Below are positions 43,201 to 51,829 of a stretch of 64,000 nucleotides of DNA, one piece after another. The position numbers were made by a program, and so were the translations under genes. Source of the DNA: an uncultured Eubacteriales bacterium (GTDB lineage Bacteria; Bacillota; Clostridia; Christensenellales; Aristaeellaceae). Below the pieces are notes generated by a model. That model ran no database searches, was not told where the DNA came from, and saw only the letters and a list, made by a program, of their open reading frames with translations. Location of the stretch: NCBI GenBank assembly GCA_900318145.1, contig ONJM01000006.1, positions 79,073 to 143,072 of the forward strand, given 5' to 3'. Position 1 is the stretch's first letter, and every line of letters begins with the position of its first letter.

Positions 43201-43509
43201 GGAAGCGTCTGGGGAAACATTCTGTGCATCCTGGAAAGGATCCGGCAGATGTCGCCGGGACGCATGGAATATACCTGGGATCCCGTGTCGGGCACGCTGG
43301 TGATGCTTTCGGGCGGGCACCGGATTGTTGCCCGCACGGGGGAAACCCACCTGCTGGAGGACGGGAAGGAAAACCTGATGGACGGGCAGCCGTACGTTAC
43401 GGCGGAGGGAATTCCCGTGATGGAGGTCAGCGCCGTGGCGGCGCATATCGAAGGGGCTTCCGTACAGTACGACGACAGGATCGGCGCCCTTCGGATCACC
43501 CTGAAATGA
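40267..43509 (+). CDS. Large GH2-family protein with altered acid/base site and C-terminal CuAO-N-like domain
   Basis: A 1080-residue protein with GH2 sugar-binding, immunoglobulin-like and barrel domains. The acid/base motif reads NHPSILFWEAGNN: the Glu that normally ends it is Asn497. The nucleophile Glu561 in TETEYSREE is kept. It may therefore use another proton donor, act on substrates with an ionisable leaving group, or only bind sugars. Residues about 960-1080 form a copper-amine-oxidase-N-like stalk domain (ILVNGQEPDF, then GIPVMEVSAVAAHI). No signal peptide. Start ATG 40267 has AAGGA five bases upstream; ATG 40261 is an alternative. Overlaps the esterase gene. Confidence 0.8.
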   Translation: MRNTFYYHQGWRFRSADVFPMAKALEKCRDSSGHLPTDPDYDDRDWEQVTLPHTFNGGDLFSVPIEDGGSGQKRTCAFYRNTLEIPAAQSGKRVLLTFEGVRQTCCVYVNGRLAGIHENGVGPFGFDITPYLKPSGKNCIAVATDNTSTRNIPFCIAETPNAPGAEPGTFLQSQEEQVPPEQEGVGFQWNCNDFNPSIGGLSQPVRIHFKDGLHLTLPLYANLQSRGAYIYADSFEPEKHTARIHVEAEIRNLTQEPAACRVQARILSPEGRETACFASGEETVPPAGAYCPPVSMVPEDAYRYEAETGRWIPQAEDEVLPTRTDSFGTKVIHFSAAVGGLEFWDPARPALYRVELTLTGNGEERDREEIITGFRETGYDPDRGILINRKPVWLRGYAQRASNEWAGSGIVPEWMHDRDARWIRESNANHIRWMHVAACKTDIRACDRAGIVCTQPAGDKEKEASGRQWDQRAELMRDIIIAYRNHPSILFWEAGNNSISAEHMREMRLLKEKLDPRGGRFMGCRTINTEDVLAESEYAGTMLNRHAARFLAEHGPVTETEYSREEAPRRVWDDYTPPDYDYRNRYLGKGGRKQKGLDFYDLTSEDLALANARGYSEFFFDRIGGASGKNLYSACAALCWTDSAQHGRQSWSENGRMSGRVDAVRVKKQSFDVFRVMQSTRPAVKILGHWNYPQEGPDSYRAFEKRFNGSWWEETEETVRRDPKRKTVYCIASYPVAKVVLRVNGQQAGCCEKPEDGFVFVFPDVDVTQSGAVEAEGYDITGMPVCADRIETAGEPAAIKLEMHTAPEGWKADGADLCYADVTVTDGQGRTCPLADMRIDFRVYGPAEFLGGYNSGRFDGNGRQDSVAGKAWVFAECGTNRVLLRSARTPGRIRLTATAAGLPPAEAAAETIPCDLNPLVPEIPALREADIYPAEENRTAPIPELDRIKYVPEAENYCKILVNGQEPDFRGVRAVNRGGSVWGNILCILERIRQMSPGRMEYTWDPVSGTLVMLSGGHRIVARTGETHLLEDGKENLMDGQPYVTAEGIPVMEVSAVAAHIEGASVQYDDRIGALRITLK

Positions 43510-43528
43510 GAAAAAGGAGGAGCGACAC

Positions 43529-44368
43529 ATGAATATCGGCATTCGCCTTCACGACACAGCGCACGGAACTCTGGAGGAGCGCCTGGCGTTTGCCCGGGCA
43601 CAGGGATTTTCCTGCGCGCACACGGCGCTCAGCAAGGTGCTGGACGATTTCTCCATGCAGGAAGCGCCGGAGAAACTGACGGAGGCATACGCGGCCCGCG
43701 TACGGCAGGCCTTTGACGAATCCGGGCTGGAATGCGCGGTGCTGGGCTGCTACCTGAACCTGGCGGACCCGAACCCGGAGCGGAGGGCGCGGACGCAGGA
43801 AATCTACAAAGCCCACCTGCGCTTCGCGGTGATGACCGGCGCCCGGGTGGTGGGAACGGAGACCTTCGCGAATCCGGAATCCCGGTTCGCGGAGCCGGCG
43901 CCGCAGAGCGAGGAGGCTTTCCGGCTGTTCATGGACAGCCTGCGGCCGGTGGTTCGCTGCGCGGAGGAATGCGGTGCGGTGCTGGCGGTGGAGCCGGTAT
44001 GGTACCACATCATTTCCACGCCGGAGCGCGCCGTCCGCATGCTGGAGGAGCTGCCTTCCGACCATCTGCAGATCATCCTGGACGCGGTGAACCTGATTTC
44101 CCCGGAGACGGCGGACCGGGCGGAGGACATCATCCGGAACGCGGTTTCCCTGCTGGGGGACCGGGTGCGGATCCTGCACATGAAGGATTTTGTGATCGGG
44201 CCGGACGGAAAGATGGACGCCTGCGCCTGCGGGCTGGGCACCATGCGCTACGGGCAGCTGCTTGCCTTCGCGAAGGAAAGGAACCTGCCCATGACGCTGG
44301 AGAACACGGTGCCGGACAACGCGGAAGCAGCGCGGCTGTACCTGGAACGGGCCGCGGCGGAACTGTGA
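43529..44368 (+). CDS. Sugar phosphate isomerase/epimerase-like TIM barrel protein
   Basis: A 279-residue xylose-isomerase-like barrel. Metal-ligand positions are visible as Glu in AVEPVWYHI (about 155), Asp in IILDAVNLI (about 190), His in ILHMKDF (about 217) and Glu in MTLENTVP near the C terminus. Members isomerise or epimerise keto/aldo sugars or act as dehydratases. In this operon a role on rhamnose, galacturonate or a derivative is plausible but unassigned. AAAAGGAGGAGC precedes the ATG; 33 bases separate it from the next start. Confidence 0.8.
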   Translation: MNIGIRLHDTAHGTLEERLAFARAQGFSCAHTALSKVLDDFSMQEAPEKLTEAYAARVRQAFDESGLECAVLGCYLNLADPNPERRARTQEIYKAHLRFAVMTGARVVGTETFANPESRFAEPAPQSEEAFRLFMDSLRPVVRCAEECGAVLAVEPVWYHIISTPERAVRMLEELPSDHLQIILDAVNLISPETADRAEDIIRNAVSLLGDRVRILHMKDFVIGPDGKMDACACGLGTMRYGQLLAFAKERNLPMTLENTVPDNAEAARLYLERAAAEL

Positions 44369-44401
44369 GTACAGAGAAACGCGCGGGGAGATGTGAGACT
44401 G

Positions 44402-46501
44402 ATGCAGCAGATATTCATTTGCGGCGATTCCACCGCCGCGTCCTATGACCCGGAGAAAACCCGGATGGTCGGCTGGGGGCAGCTGCTGGGGGATTTCCTG
44501 CCGGGAGTGAAGGTGGTCAACCTCGCCATGGCCGGCCGCAGCACCCGGACCTTCCTGGAGGAGAAACGGCTGGAACCCGCGGAGCGGGATGCCTGTCCGG
44601 GAGACCTGGTACTGATCCAGTTCGGACACAACGACGAAAACGAAAAAAAGCCGGAGCGCTACGCGGCTGCCTGGGGAGCATACCGGGAGAATCTGGCTTA
44701 TTTTGTGCGGACTGCCCGGGAAAAGGGCGCCGTGCCGGTGCTGCTGACTCCGATCTGCATGCGGATCTGGCAGGACGGTGTCCTGCAGCCGACCCACGGC
44801 GAATATCCGGCGGCCGTACGCTCCGTTGCAAAGGAGATGCGGGTGCCGCTGATCGACGCATACGAAGAAAGCTTCCGGATCGTGGCGGAGATGGGGGAGG
44901 AAGGCAGCAAGGCGCTGTTTATGCATACGGCGCCCGGCGAGGAACCCGGGCGTCCCGAAGGACAGGAGGATAACGCCCATACGCGGCGGGCCGGCGCGGA
45001 ACGGTTCGCGGCCTTTACGGCCCGGCGGCTGGAAGCGGCAGGCCTGCTGACGGCCGGCGGACCGGGAAAAGAAAAAGGCGGAAGGGAAGAAGGAGGATAC
45101 GGAAAGATGGAAAAGGAAGCGAAGCGGAACAGGCATCTTACGGTGGCCTATATCGGCGGAGGATCCCGCGGATGGGCCTGGGGGTTTATGAAGGATCTGG
45201 CGGCGGACCCGGACCTGTGCGGTACGATCCGGCTGTATGATATCGACCGGGAGGCCGCGGAGCGGAACCAGGTGATCGGGCGGAAGATCAGCGCGCATCC
45301 GGACGCGGTTTCCCGCTGGGAATACGAGGTCAGCGGGAGCCTGAAGGAGGCGCTGCAGGGCGCGGACTTCGCGGTGATTTCCATCCTGCCCGCCACCTTT
45401 GACGAAATGGAAAGCGACGTGCACCTGCCGGAACGCGTCGGGATCTGGCAGCCGGTGGGCGATACGGTCGGCGCGGGCGGCTTCATGCGGGCAATGCGTA
45501 CGATTCCCATGTTCGTGACCATCGCGGAAGCCATCCGGGATTACGCGCCGGAGGCCTGGGTGATCAACTACACGAACCCCATGAGCCTTTGCGTCCGGAC
45601 GCTGTATGAAGTATTCCCGCAGGTGCGGGCTTTCGGCTGCTGCCACGAGGTTTTCGGCACCCAGAAGCTGCTGTGCTCCATGCTGAAAAGCGAATGCGGC
45701 ATCGGGGGTGTGAAACGGCAGGACCTGCACACCACGGTCACCGGCATCAACCATTTCACGTGGATTACGAAAGCGTCCTGGGAGGGCATGGATCTGATGC
45801 CCCTGTACGCCGCCTTCGCGGACAAGTACGCGGAGGAGGGCTATGAGGAAAGCAAGGACGACAACTGGATGAACAGCTTTTTCAACTGCGCCCACCGGGT
45901 GAAGTTCGACCTGTTCCGCCGCTACGGCGCGATCGCCGCCGCGGGGGACCGCCATCTGGCGGAGTTCACAGCGCCGTGGTACACCCGGGATCCGGAAACG
46001 GTGAAAGCGTGGAAGTTCGGCCTGACGCCCGTTTCCTGGCGCAAGGAGGATCTGCGGCGCCGGCTGCAGCGCTCCGACGACCTGATCAGCGGGAAGGAAC
46101 CCGTGGAGCTGACCGGCTCCGGCGAGGAAGGGCATCTGCTGATGAAGGCGCTGCTGGGCCTGGGAGACCTGGTTTCCAATGTGAACGTGCCGAACCGGGG
46201 ACAGATTCCGAACCTGCCGGCGGGCGCGGTGGTGGAGACCAACGCGGTCTTCGGCCTGGACCGGATCGATCCCGTCTGCGCGGGCCCCGTTCCGTCCAAT
46301 ATTCTGCCGCTGGTGGCAAGGCATGTGTATAACCAGGAAAATACCCTGCGGACAGCATTGCGCTGCGACCGGAAGCTGGGGTTCACCACTTTTATGAACG
46401 ATCCGCAGCTGGCGTATGTGACGCCCGCGGACGGACAGAAGCTGTTTGACGACATGCTGGAAAACCAGCGGGCATACCTGCCGGAGAAGTGGTTCAGGTG
46501 A
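44402..46501 (+). CDS. Fusion of SGNH rhamnogalacturonan acetylesterase and GH4 alpha-galacturonidase-type hydrolase
   Basis: One 699-codon frame with two enzymes. Residues 1-220 are a CE12-type esterase (GDSTAASY, MAGRSTRTF, FGHNDENE, DNAHTRRAGAERF). After a charged Gly/Lys/Glu linker, residues about 236-699 are GH4: the NAD site AYIGGGSRGWAWGFMKDL, NPMSLCVRT, Mn ligands in GCCHEVFG and GINHFTW. GH4 members such as LplD release galacturonate by NAD-assisted redox chemistry. Inside the linker, AAGGAGG (45090-45096) lies 10 bases before an in-frame ATG (45107), so GH4 may also be made alone. Start ATG 44402 follows GGGGAG; GTG 44393 is an alternative. Confidence 0.88.
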   Translation: MQQIFICGDSTAASYDPEKTRMVGWGQLLGDFLPGVKVVNLAMAGRSTRTFLEEKRLEPAERDACPGDLVLIQFGHNDENEKKPERYAAAWGAYRENLAYFVRTAREKGAVPVLLTPICMRIWQDGVLQPTHGEYPAAVRSVAKEMRVPLIDAYEESFRIVAEMGEEGSKALFMHTAPGEEPGRPEGQEDNAHTRRAGAERFAAFTARRLEAAGLLTAGGPGKEKGGREEGGYGKMEKEAKRNRHLTVAYIGGGSRGWAWGFMKDLAADPDLCGTIRLYDIDREAAERNQVIGRKISAHPDAVSRWEYEVSGSLKEALQGADFAVISILPATFDEMESDVHLPERVGIWQPVGDTVGAGGFMRAMRTIPMFVTIAEAIRDYAPEAWVINYTNPMSLCVRTLYEVFPQVRAFGCCHEVFGTQKLLCSMLKSECGIGGVKRQDLHTTVTGINHFTWITKASWEGMDLMPLYAAFADKYAEEGYEESKDDNWMNSFFNCAHRVKFDLFRRYGAIAAAGDRHLAEFTAPWYTRDPETVKAWKFGLTPVSWRKEDLRRRLQRSDDLISGKEPVELTGSGEEGHLLMKALLGLGDLVSNVNVPNRGQIPNLPAGAVVETNAVFGLDRIDPVCAGPVPSNILPLVARHVYNQENTLRTALRCDRKLGFTTFMNDPQLAYVTPADGQKLFDDMLENQRAYLPEKWFR

Positions 46502-46531
46502 AGCGGCAGAACAGCCGGCCGGACCGGGATC

Positions 46532-49210
46532 TTAACGGGCCGGCAGGAATTCCGCCGCGGTTTCGAAGGCCAGTTCCTCCTCCGGCCGGAACAGATCCGA
46601 AGCCATATAGTCATATATGGCTTTTTTCAGTGCCCGGACATTCGGCGCCTGCCCGGCGTGATGGAGGCCCATGGAGGAGACCATCAGGCGTCCACCGCCG
46701 CAGCGGCACTCGAACAGCTGCGCCATGGGGCGGAGCAGCGCGCAGGAATCCATCTCCGCGATGATGGTTTTCATCGGGTGGGGCAGCAGGATAGCCCGGC
46801 TGCCCGCCATGGGCTGCCACTGCCAGGAACTGAAGGATTCCGTGGGGAAATCCCGGAATACGGGGTGCTCCGCGTCGATCAGCTGCCCCATGCAGCCGGA
46901 CTGGGACGGGAAGGTGCACACCGACCAGAAATCCGGGCTGAACTGCGCCTGTACGGAGCGGGGGAGCGCTTCCGCGGTGCTGTCCGGCGCCAGGTATACC
47001 CTGCCGCCGGCGGCAAGCACCGACCGGACTTTTTCATCCAGCGCGCGGCATTCATACACGTCCGCCGGGCAGGCCGGCTCCGCGTCCGGATAGACCCAGA
47101 CCGGATAGCCGTTGCTGTTTCCGCTGTATTCCAGCGCCAGCGTCAGCCGCGCGGCTTTCCGCAGGCCGGGGAGCCGGATCCGGATTTCGTGTTTTCCGGA
47201 CAGGGATCCGGCCGGGACCCGGAAAGACGCTGTTTCCCCGGAAAACGCTGCTCCGTCCCCGGTCAGCGACCAGATGCAGGGGCCTTCCAGGTCTGCCCTG
47301 CCGTAGTTCGCGATCCGCACGGCGAAGCGGAATTCCTCCCCTGCGGTATACACAAACCGCGGAAGCAGCGCCAGCGGCAGCACGTCCCGGAAGAAGGCGG
47401 AAAAGCGTTCCGGCTGCGCGAAACCGAAGGGCTTCGGCACAAGATGGGCGTTCATCATGCCGACCAGCGCGGTGCCCTGTCCCGGGAAATCCTGCAGGCT
47501 CAGCAGGGAGATGCCGCTGAAAGCCTCCGTCCGCAGGGCGGCTTCCACTTCGGCGCGGTAGCACTGCAGGGCGTTTTCCCCGGAGGCGTTTACCATCCGG
47601 GTCCAGACACCCTCCAGCCCGGCGGCGCGCATCTTTTCCCGCATATGCAGCAGATTGGCGGGGAAGGTGACTCCGCGGTACATCCCGATCTCCCCGAAAT
47701 CCGGGAGCACTTCATACTGTCCGACCTCGAAGGAGAATACGGGCGCGTCCGAAGACTGCCGCAGGAGCGCCATTTCGGCGGAATAATCCCGGACGGAGGC
47801 GGGCGTGTCCCGGTTCAGCCAGCCTTTGAATTCCGCGGAGGCTGCCCGCAGCATCCGTTCCCGGTCGTCGCTGGCGGTAAAGAAATCGCTGTCCGGATCC
47901 GGCCCTTTCGCCCCGTAGAAGGCGTTGGAGCCGTTTGCGTACAGGCGCGTGGGATCCAGCTCCCGCAGCTTCCGCAGCAGGGCGCCGGTAAAGGCACAGC
48001 AGTTTTCATCGTAATGCAGCTCGTTGCCGAGAGTGAGCATCACGAAGGACGGATGGTTTGCCAGATGCCTGAGAATCCGCAGGGCTTCTGTGGTATAATA
48101 GCTTCGGGATTCCGGCGAGGCGAAGGCGTGCTCCGGGTCCCAGTGGGAGAGCTCCGGCTGCATCAGCATGCCCATGCTGTCCGCAGCGGTGAAGGCTGCT
48201 TCCGGCGGGCAGTGGCTGTGGAAACGCACGCAGTTTACGCCGTATGCCCGGTAGGTTTCCAGAATCCGCCGCCAGGACGCGGTATCCGCGGGGATATACC
48301 CGGTTTCCGGGAACGCCGCGCAGTTCGTTTCCCCCCGCAGGAAGATCCGGCGGCCGTTCAGGGCCAGATGCCCCTCCCTGGCGCAGAAATCCCGGATGCC
48401 GAAAGATACGGCGCGGCTTTCCATTCCGTCCGCTGAAACGGTCAGGGAATGGAGGACGCCTTCCCCCAGGTCCCAGCGCGCAGCGTCCGGGCGCAGGGCC
48501 GCAGCGCAGCGTATTTCGCTGACGCCGGCTTTTCCCTGTACGGGAACGGTTTCCTCCCGCGAAAGCGCGGGGGATGAAACGCGAAGGAGGATCTGCCGGT
48601 CTCCGGCGAGATCCAGCCCGATCCGGATCTCCGCCCGGTTCCCGCGGGGGTATACCCGGACGCCGGAGATGTAATCGGGCAGTTCCGTCCGCAGGCGGAG
48701 ATACCCTGTGACGCCGTTCCAGTTTGTCTGGGTTTCATCCGAGGCGGCGGAAGCGTAGACGATCGCGTCCCGGGGCCAGCCGGGCATGCTGTTGTCCGAA
48801 GTCAGGACGAAGGTATCCTCTCCGGTTACGAGGCCGGTGACCTCAAACACGGAGGGAGCGGACAGGCAGACCGGTTCCGCCGGCGGCGCTTCCCGGCCGT
48901 TCACCGCCAGGCGCAGCTGTTTCGTCCGCTCGCACTCGAGAAAGATCCGGCGGCCGGCGGGCGGGTTCCAGCAAAGGGTCCGGCTGAACCGGGCTTCGCC
49001 TTCGAAAACCTTTTTGCGGGTGAGTCGGGTGAGGATCGGATCGCCCTCCCGCCAGATCCCGCGCTCCCGGATTTCCGCGGCTTTCCACTGCCGGCGGGGA
49101 TCGTCCGCCTCACCGAAGCCGTTTTCGTCCAGCGTGCCGGGAAGGACGGCGGTGCCGGACTGCCCGGGAACGGAACATTCCCATATGCCTGAAAGATCGA
49201 TGAATTCCAT
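46532..49210 (-). CDS. GH2-family glycoside hydrolase, 892 residues
   Basis: A GH2 protein with a complete catalytic pair: acid/base Glu397 in NHPSFVMLTLGNELHY and nucleophile Glu495 in PVFSFEVGQY. N-terminal sugar-binding (IDLSGIWECSVPG, FSRTLCW) and immunoglobulin-like domains are present. A C-terminal segment (about 680-890) begins with a beta-sandwich and ends with a flavodoxin/GATase-like stretch (VYLAPDST, GGGRLMVSSMGLHHAG), as in some long beta-glycosidases. No signal peptide. Substrate unknown; a rhamnogalacturonan side-chain sugar is inferred. The start chosen is ATG 49210 with a weak GGGG site; GTG 49219 is an alternative. It converges with the fusion gene and is divergent from the Sir2 gene. 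Confidence 0.85.
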   Translation of the reverse strand: MEFIDLSGIWECSVPGQSGTAVLPGTLDENGFGEADDPRRQWKAAEIRERGIWREGDPILTRLTRKKVFEGEARFSRTLCWNPPAGRRIFLECERTKQLRLAVNGREAPPAEPVCLSAPSVFEVTGLVTGEDTFVLTSDNSMPGWPRDAIVYASAASDETQTNWNGVTGYLRLRTELPDYISGVRVYPRGNRAEIRIGLDLAGDRQILLRVSSPALSREETVPVQGKAGVSEIRCAAALRPDAARWDLGEGVLHSLTVSADGMESRAVSFGIRDFCAREGHLALNGRRIFLRGETNCAAFPETGYIPADTASWRRILETYRAYGVNCVRFHSHCPPEAAFTAADSMGMLMQPELSHWDPEHAFASPESRSYYTTEALRILRHLANHPSFVMLTLGNELHYDENCCAFTGALLRKLRELDPTRLYANGSNAFYGAKGPDPDSDFFTASDDRERMLRAASAEFKGWLNRDTPASVRDYSAEMALLRQSSDAPVFSFEVGQYEVLPDFGEIGMYRGVTFPANLLHMREKMRAAGLEGVWTRMVNASGENALQCYRAEVEAALRTEAFSGISLLSLQDFPGQGTALVGMMNAHLVPKPFGFAQPERFSAFFRDVLPLALLPRFVYTAGEEFRFAVRIANYGRADLEGPCIWSLTGDGAAFSGETASFRVPAGSLSGKHEIRIRLPGLRKAARLTLALEYSGNSNGYPVWVYPDAEPACPADVYECRALDEKVRSVLAAGGRVYLAPDSTAEALPRSVQAQFSPDFWSVCTFPSQSGCMGQLIDAEHPVFRDFPTESFSSWQWQPMAGSRAILLPHPMKTIIAEMDSCALLRPMAQLFECRCGGGRLMVSSMGLHHAGQAPNVRALKKAIYDYMASDLFRPEEELAFETAAEFLPAR

Positions 49211-49343
49211 GCTGCGCACCCCGTAAACGTTTTATGTTTTAAACCATTATACCATCCCGGGACGGACGGAAACAGCAGGAAAACCGCGGGATCTGAAAAA
49301 ACAGTCTCCGAAAGGACTGTACAGGGAAGGAGAACGGAAAAAG

Positions 49344-50078
49344 ATGCAATCCGGAGAGATCAGCAGACTGCAGCAGATCACGGACCGGTCGCGCCGGATC
49401 GTGTTTTTCGGCGGGGCCGGGGTTTCCACGGCCAGCGGCATTCCGGATTTCCGGTCCGCGGACGGACTGTTCGCGGAGGAGGAAGGCGGCCTTTCCCCGG
49501 AGATGATCCTGAGCAGATCCTTCTTTTATCTGCAGCCGGAGCGGTTCTTTGATTACTACCGGAAGCATCTCCTGTATCCGGAGGCGAAGCCCAACGCGGC
49601 GCACCGGAAGCTGTTCGAGCTGGAACAGGCGGACAGGCTGCGGGGCATCGTGACGCAGAACGTGGACGGTCTGCACAGAGCCGCCGGGAACATCCGGGTC
49701 TATGAACTTCACGGAAATGTGCATGAGAACCACTGCATGGAGTGCAACGCGGCTTACCCGATGGAAGCCATCCTGCGTTCGGAAGGGATTCCGCGCTGCG
49801 CTGAGTGCGGGGGCGTGATCCGGCCCGATATCGTCCTGTACGGCGAACCGCTGGAGAAATATGTATGCATCGGGGCGATCCGGGAGATCACAAACGCGGA
49901 TACGCTGATCGTCGCCGGGACATCCCTGGCCGTGGAGCCGGCGGCGTCATTCATCAGCCACTTCCGCGGGAAGAACCTGGTGGTGCTGAACCGGGATCCG
50001 ATCCCGGCGGAGGAACAGGCGTCGCTGGTGATCCGCGGGGATGTCGCGGAAATCATGGAACAGTTGACGGTCGGCTGA
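49344..50078 (+). CDS. Sir2-family NAD-dependent protein deacylase
   Basis: A 244-residue sirtuin that removes acyl groups from protein lysines, using NAD. The NAD site GGAGVSTASGIPDFR (23-37), TQNVDGLH (about 104-111), the catalytic His in ELHGNVHENH and the zinc ligands CMEC and CAEC are all intact. GEPL and GTSLAVEPA complete the Rossmann fold. GGAAGGAG lies upstream of the ATG. It is followed after 61 bases by a GH2 gene on the same strand. Its place among carbohydrate genes may be incidental, or it may regulate acetylation state when acetate is released from pectin. Confidence 0.92.
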   Translation: MQSGEISRLQQITDRSRRIVFFGGAGVSTASGIPDFRSADGLFAEEEGGLSPEMILSRSFFYLQPERFFDYYRKHLLYPEAKPNAAHRKLFELEQADRLRGIVTQNVDGLHRAAGNIRVYELHGNVHENHCMECNAAYPMEAILRSEGIPRCAECGGVIRPDIVLYGEPLEKYVCIGAIREITNADTLIVAGTSLAVEPAASFISHFRGKNLVVLNRDPIPAEEQASLVIRGDVAEIMEQLTVG

Positions 50079-50139
50079 ATCGGTCATACAGTAACAGGGA
50101 CGGGCAGGTGTCCGGGAAGCCTGTCCGCCGGAGGGAATT

Positions 50140-51825
50140 ATGCAGAAACTGTTTACTGCCGCCGGGGAAGCCCCGGCCGGCATTCCGTGGAACGTGTATC
50201 CGAGGCCGCAGATGGTCCGGAAGGACTGGCTGTGCCTGAACGGGGAATGGGATTTCGCGCACGGAAAGCTCCGGGGGAAGATTCAGGTGCCCTTCTGTCC
50301 GGAAAGCCTGCTTTCCGGGCTGGACGCGAAGATGCGGTACGGCAGGAAAATGACGTATTCCAGGCGTTTCACCCTGCCGGCGGAATGGCGCGGCAGGCGG
50401 ATCCTGCTGCATTTCGGCGCCGTCAGCCGGACCGCGGAGGTCCGTGTCAACGGAAAGGAAGCGGCCGTTCACGCGGAAAGCTATCTGCCGTTTTCCGCGG
50501 ATATTACGGACCTGGTCCGGGACGGGGAGAACGAGATCGCCGTGGACGCCGTGAACGACGTGTCGCACCGGCATCCCTGGGGAAAACAGAAGATCAGGCG
50601 CGGCGGCATGTGGTATACGCCGGTGTCCGGCATCTGGCAGACCGTATGGCTGGAGCCGGTGCCGGAGCGGTATATCCGCGGCCTGGTGATTCGGACGGAC
50701 GGGGATACGGCGGAGATTACCGCGGAAGGCGCGGAAGACGGAACGGCGGAGCTGGACGGCGTCCGCTACCGGATGGCCGGCGGAAAAGTCCGGATCACGG
50801 TGAAGAACCCGGTATACTGGTGCCCGGAGAATCCGCATTTGTACCGGTTCACGGCGGAGGCGGGCGAAGACCGGGTGGAGTCCTATTTCGCCCTGCGGAC
50901 GCTGGAAATCAGGCGGGCGGAGGGAAAGCAGCGGCTGTGTCTGAACGGAAAGCCGTACTTTTTCCACGGCCTGCTGGATCAGGGATACTGGAGCGACGGG
51001 CTCTATACACCCGCGTCGCCGGAAGGCTTCGCGGACGATATCCGGGCGATGAAGGCGCTGGGCTTCAACATGCTGCGGAAGCATATCAAGATTGAGCCGG
51101 AACAGTTCTATTACGACTGCGACCGCCTGGGTATGGCTGTGTTTCAGGATATGGTGAACTGCGGAGGATACCGGTATCTGCGGGACACCGTGATGCCGAC
51201 CTTCGGGATCGGGCTGAGGCGGAATGACCCCCTGCTGAACCGGAACCGGGAGAGCCGGCGGAATTTCCTGAACGCGATGGACGCGACCGTCCGGCTGCTC
51301 GGAAACCATCCGTCCGTCTGCCTGTGGACGATCTTCAACGAAGGCTGGGGGCAGTTCAGCGCGGACGAGGTGTACACCCGCCTGAAGGCGCTGGACGGAA
51401 CCAGGTTTATCGACAGCACCTCCGGCTGGTTTGCCCGGAAGCTGAGCGACGTGGAAAGCCTGCATATCTATTTCAAGCCGCTGCGTACCGGGGAGCAGGA
51501 CCGCCCGCAGTTCCTGTCGGAATTCGGCGGATGGACCCTGAAATACCCGGAGCACAGCTTCAACCTGGAAAAGACGTACGGGTACAGGACTTTTGAGGAC
51601 CGGGAATCCTTTGTCCGCGAACTGCGGGCGCTGTACCTGGAGCAGGTGCTTCCCCTGATCCCGCGGGGGCTCTGCGCGGCCGTATATACGCAGGTTTCAG
51701 ACGTGGAGGACGAAACAAACGGCCTGCTGACCTTTGACCGGAAAGAGGCAAAGGTGAGGCCGGAAGAGTTCCGCGACGTTTCGGAACGGCTGCTCGCCGC
51801 GCTGCCGGAGGGCGGCGGCAAATAG
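50140..51825 (+). CDS. GH2 glycoside hydrolase (beta-galactosidase/beta-glucuronidase family)
   Basis: A 561-residue GH2 enzyme with acid/base Glu401 in NHPSVCLWTIFNEGW and nucleophile Glu461 in FLSEFGGW. The start, IPWNVYPRPQMVRKDWLCLNGEWDF, is a classic GH2 sugar-binding domain, followed by the GGMWYTPVSGIWQTVWLEPV signature. No signal peptide, so it acts in the cytoplasm. It is one of three intact GH2 enzymes here, suggesting different linkages; which sugar it removes is unresolved. GGAGGGAATT precedes the ATG. It converges with the short AraC-type gene with only four bases between them. Confidence 0.9.
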   Translation: MQKLFTAAGEAPAGIPWNVYPRPQMVRKDWLCLNGEWDFAHGKLRGKIQVPFCPESLLSGLDAKMRYGRKMTYSRRFTLPAEWRGRRILLHFGAVSRTAEVRVNGKEAAVHAESYLPFSADITDLVRDGENEIAVDAVNDVSHRHPWGKQKIRRGGMWYTPVSGIWQTVWLEPVPERYIRGLVIRTDGDTAEITAEGAEDGTAELDGVRYRMAGGKVRITVKNPVYWCPENPHLYRFTAEAGEDRVESYFALRTLEIRRAEGKQRLCLNGKPYFFHGLLDQGYWSDGLYTPASPEGFADDIRAMKALGFNMLRKHIKIEPEQFYYDCDRLGMAVFQDMVNCGGYRYLRDTVMPTFGIGLRRNDPLLNRNRESRRNFLNAMDATVRLLGNHPSVCLWTIFNEGWGQFSADEVYTRLKALDGTRFIDSTSGWFARKLSDVESLHIYFKPLRTGEQDRPQFLSEFGGWTLKYPEHSFNLEKTYGYRTFEDRESFVRELRALYLEQVLPLIPRGLCAAVYTQVSDVEDETNGLLTFDRKEAKVRPEEFRDVSERLLAALPEGGGK

Positions 51826-51829
51826 GGTT

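Noticed and set aside
43496-46324. A 942-codon minus-strand open frame opposite the isomerase and esterase-GH4 genes
   Set aside because: Antisense shadow; no ribosome site and no motif, while the plus-strand products are clear enzyme families.
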